Below, piece by piece: positions 5,701 to 6,560 of a stretch of DNA of 6,560 bases; positions within the stretch are counted from its first letter, which is position 1, and each line of letters starts with the position of its first letter. Source of the DNA: an uncultured Eubacterium sp. (GTDB taxonomy: Bacteria; Bacillota; Clostridia; Peptostreptococcales; Anaerovoracaceae); contig CAJJPZ010000123.1 of the NCBI GenBank assembly GCA_905193765.1, positions 1-6,560 on the forward strand, read 5' to 3'. A program made the translations under genes and the position numbers. A model generated the notes under the pieces. It did no database searches. It was given only the letters and a program-made list of their open reading frames with translations, and was not told the DNA's origin.

Positions 5701-6413
5701 TGGATTCAGTGAACCATACGAACCAGAAGCGAAGCCTCAAGGTCACTGCCGGAGTGAAAGAAGGGTACAATATAACCCATGTGACCGATGACATAAAAAG
5801 TATGATATCTGAAAAGGATCTCGTTCCTGACGGCGTGAAGATAGAATACAGCGGTCAGAATGAAGAGATAATGGATGCGATGCAGCAGATGCTGCTCATG
5901 CTGGTGGTGGGCTTCATACTTGTATACCTTATCATGGTGGCACAGTTCCAGTCTCTGAGATCGCCGTTCATCGTCATATTCACCATCCCGCTGGCATTCA
6001 CAGGAGGAATGCTGGGGCTGCTGATCACAGGCAAGGACGTCAGTGTGGTATCGATGATGGGATTCGTTATGCTCATGGGTATAGTAGTCAACAACGCCAT
6101 CGTGCTGGTGGACTGCATCAACAGGTTCAGACTTGAGGGCATGACGATGGATGAAGCTATCATCAATGCAGGCGCGGTAAGGATGAGGCCTGTACTCATG
6201 ACAGCAGTGACTACTGTGCTGGGACTCCTGCCGCTGGCACTCGGACTGGGAGACGGTGCCGAGATGATACAGCCGGTAGCCATCGTATGTATCGGAGGTC
6301 TCGTATACGGAACACTTACGACGCTTGTCATAATACCGGTTATGTATAAGCTCTTTGCAAAAAAGCATATGGAAAAGATAAAAGAAGAGGATCTGGAGAT
6401 CATCGCGGAATGA
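2760..6413 (+). CDS. RND-superfamily efflux permease (HAE1/AcrB-like) with large helical insert
   Basis: The 1217-residue protein is an ion-driven exporter with the two-fold RND plan. TM1 is at about 10-28, followed by an extracytoplasmic domain to about 515, TM2-6 from 518 to about 670 including GMLVDNSIVVIEN, TM7 at about 708-727, a second extracytoplasmic domain, and TM8-12 from about 1044 to 1200 including MGIVVNNAIVLVD. LFPSINTPYVIV and YPGASPEEAE are classic family motifs. It is longer than AcrB (about 1050) because of a helical insertion at about residues 207-394. Asp586 of the TM4 relay is kept, but its neighbour is Asn587, and the position of AcrB Lys940 is Asn1111. Met-rich loops occur at 777-788 and 836-842. 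No adaptor or outer-membrane channel gene is adjacent; Bacillus SwrC likewise lacks dedicated partners, and this may be similar. Substrates (amphiphiles, peptides, lipids or metals) cannot be read from sequence. The family call is firm. Confidence 0.93.
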   Translation: MLSKMSVRKPFTVLVAVVIIIVFGVVSYTRMTPDLFPSINTPYVIVMTTYPGASPEEAETEITDPLEKQMATLSNIKNITSVSAANYSVLQLEFSDDVNMDAISVDIRDKIDQVEGQLPESSETPVVMKIGLDMVPIVTAAVGMKDRTPGEVSKFTKEDLLTPLEGVEGVASVTSMGMVDDDVQIVLSQKKIDKTNDEIASAISAQTGEASSQIKSGIGAAKDGKSKVEAGKKAITEGQQKAAKQLAAARSQLTSSREQLKELKENGPQLKLLWESYSSSDPIVKSQAEAQMKVIGMTPDRLKETVAQLETVDDQIKAVDAAIADLDEKSSTATFSLGTKYSDLSAAESTIDSTVNQLQSALSQVQDSEKAALASADMTGVLTMDNISAILNAQNFSMPAGYITDGKAELLVNVGDKIKDKKEMSRLILFDPGIDGVDPVRLSDIGTVTYTDKSSDTYAKINGENGVLLSFTKQSSYATADVSENILSKFRQLENKYNGLEFTALSDQGEYIHVVIGSVLQNLLLGAVLAIIILLFFLRDIRPTLITAISIPVSVLFAIMMMYFSGVTLNMISLSGLAIGVGMLVDNSIVVIENIYRLRSMGYSKVQSAVSGAVQVAGAITASTLTTICVFVPIVFVDGMTKDIFLDLALTVAYSLIASLLIALTLVPAMARGMLVKETSKTVLGQDSRILQKYRKIAGWSIYHKKTLIIGGIILLLASSGLALARGFSYMPSMSTTEISATIQMPDESTLKETSETTDDIIDEIKKIDGVETTGAMLSSDTMGMMGMSSAQQDVTSTMVYIVMADGKSENGKLVADKLESLGKKYGCDITTTASMDMSSMMGGNDISIALYSDDLDLLRTTGSSIEKQLSKMKSLEDVSDVNEESSEELKVVVNKNLAMKEGLTVAQVYQQISQKLKKETTATTLKASGGSMDVMVENANKNSFSRKDLKDMKLTVEKKDGTKSEVALSRIAEIKKGASLDSVNHTNQKRSLKVTAGVKEGYNITHVTDDIKSMISEKDLVPDGVKIEYSGQNEEIMDAMQQMLLMLVVGFILVYLIMVAQFQSLRSPFIVIFTIPLAFTGGMLGLLITGKDVSVVSMMGFVMLMGIVVNNAIVLVDCINRFRLEGMTMDEAIINAGAVRMRPVLMTAVTTVLGLLPLALGLGDGAEMIQPVAIVCIGGLVYGTLTTLVIIPVMYKLFAKKHMEKIKEEDLEIIAE

Positions 6414-6472
6414 TCATGTGCCGTAACACACTGCCGGTGTGGCTGAGATTATATCTTTGCATAAATAAAACC

Positions 6473-6501
6473 TTGAAATCATGTGTATGCGATGGTATAA
6501 T
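6473..6501 (+). promoter_or_regulatory. Promoter of tRNA-Leu(CAA)
   Basis: TTGAAA (6473-6478) and TATAAT (6496-6501) are separated by 17 bases. Initiation near 6508 would leave a leader of about 6 bases before the tRNA. It lies 60 bases after the permease stop, in a gap with no convincing terminator. Confidence 0.88.
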
Positions 6502-6513
6502 AAGTAACGTTAA

Positions 6514-6560
6514 GCCGGCGTGATGGAATTGGCAGACGTGCGGGACTCAAAATCCCGTGG
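6514..6560 (+). tRNA. trnL: tRNA-Leu(CAA), 5' part, cut by the window end
   Basis: The 5' acceptor strand GCCGGCG (6514-6520) leads into a D-arm ATG/CGT around GAATTGGCAGA. The anticodon stem CGGGA/TCCCG (6541-6545 and 6553-6557) encloses CTCAAAA with anticodon CAA, which reads UUG leucine codons. The extra arm begins at TGG (6558). The T-arm and 3' acceptor lie beyond the window. The D-arm closely resembles that of the other tRNA-Leu at 1699-1781. Confidence 0.93.

Noticed and set aside
5706..6368. Long antisense open frame (220 codons) within the RND gene, and several others of 60-180 codons opposite it
   Set aside because: They mirror codon-biased sense sequence, have odd composition (His-, Tyr- or Ser-rich), no ribosome sites and no family motifs. 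They are treated as shadows of the permease gene.
6427..6441. CACAC/GTGTG hairpin after the permease as a terminator
   Set aside because: The stem is only 5 bp and no T-run follows, so intrinsic termination is not supported. The transcript may run into the tRNA-Leu(CAA) gene.
1..6560. CRISPR array, insertion sequence or toxin-antitoxin pair
   Set aside because: No regularly spaced repeats, terminal inverted repeats with a transposase, or small paired genes were found on either strand.

Overview
The window looks like a chromosomal segment of a low-to-moderate G+C Bacillota, most likely a member of the Clostridia. The reasons are purine-rich Shine-Dalgarno sites, TTGACA/TATAAT-type promoters, tRNAs with an encoded CCA end, a Prp-type cysteine protease, and a large RND permease of the kind found in monoderm bacteria with no adaptor gene beside it. 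I do not assign a genus.

Left part (1-1621): a decaying prophage head module, all on the + strand and tightly packed. It holds the last codons of an upstream gene, a Prp-like cysteine protease (55-414), a DUF4355-type scaffold (411-1058), a major capsid gene broken by a frame-shifting deletion (1070-1542), and the first 22 codons of a further phage gene (1553-1621), after which phage sequence stops. Both the scaffold and the capsid carry an LQLFA motif near the N-terminus. This resembles the site at which Prp trims ribosomal protein L27 and the capsid and scaffold proteins of staphylococcal phage 80alpha. A protease therefore seems to sit beside its own two substrates.

Middle (1640-1822): a compact tRNA-Leu(GAG) unit with a near-consensus promoter, an intact class II tRNA with CCA, and a strong intrinsic terminator. 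It marks the return to ordinary host sequence.

Right part (1837-6413): a good promoter, then a membrane-anchored GH25 muramidase (1876-2736) and, 23 bases later, a 1217-residue RND (HAE1-like) permease (2760-6413). The two are probably one transcription unit. The permease has a roughly 188-residue helical insertion in its first extracytoplasmic domain, methionine-rich clusters in the second, and an altered proton-relay signature. No adaptor or outer-membrane channel gene is present.

End (6473-6560): another near-consensus promoter and the first 47 bases of a tRNA-Leu(CAA), cut by the window edge. I saw no CRISPR array, insertion sequence or complete novel system. The best leads are the protease-substrate pairing in the head module and the unusual features of the permease.
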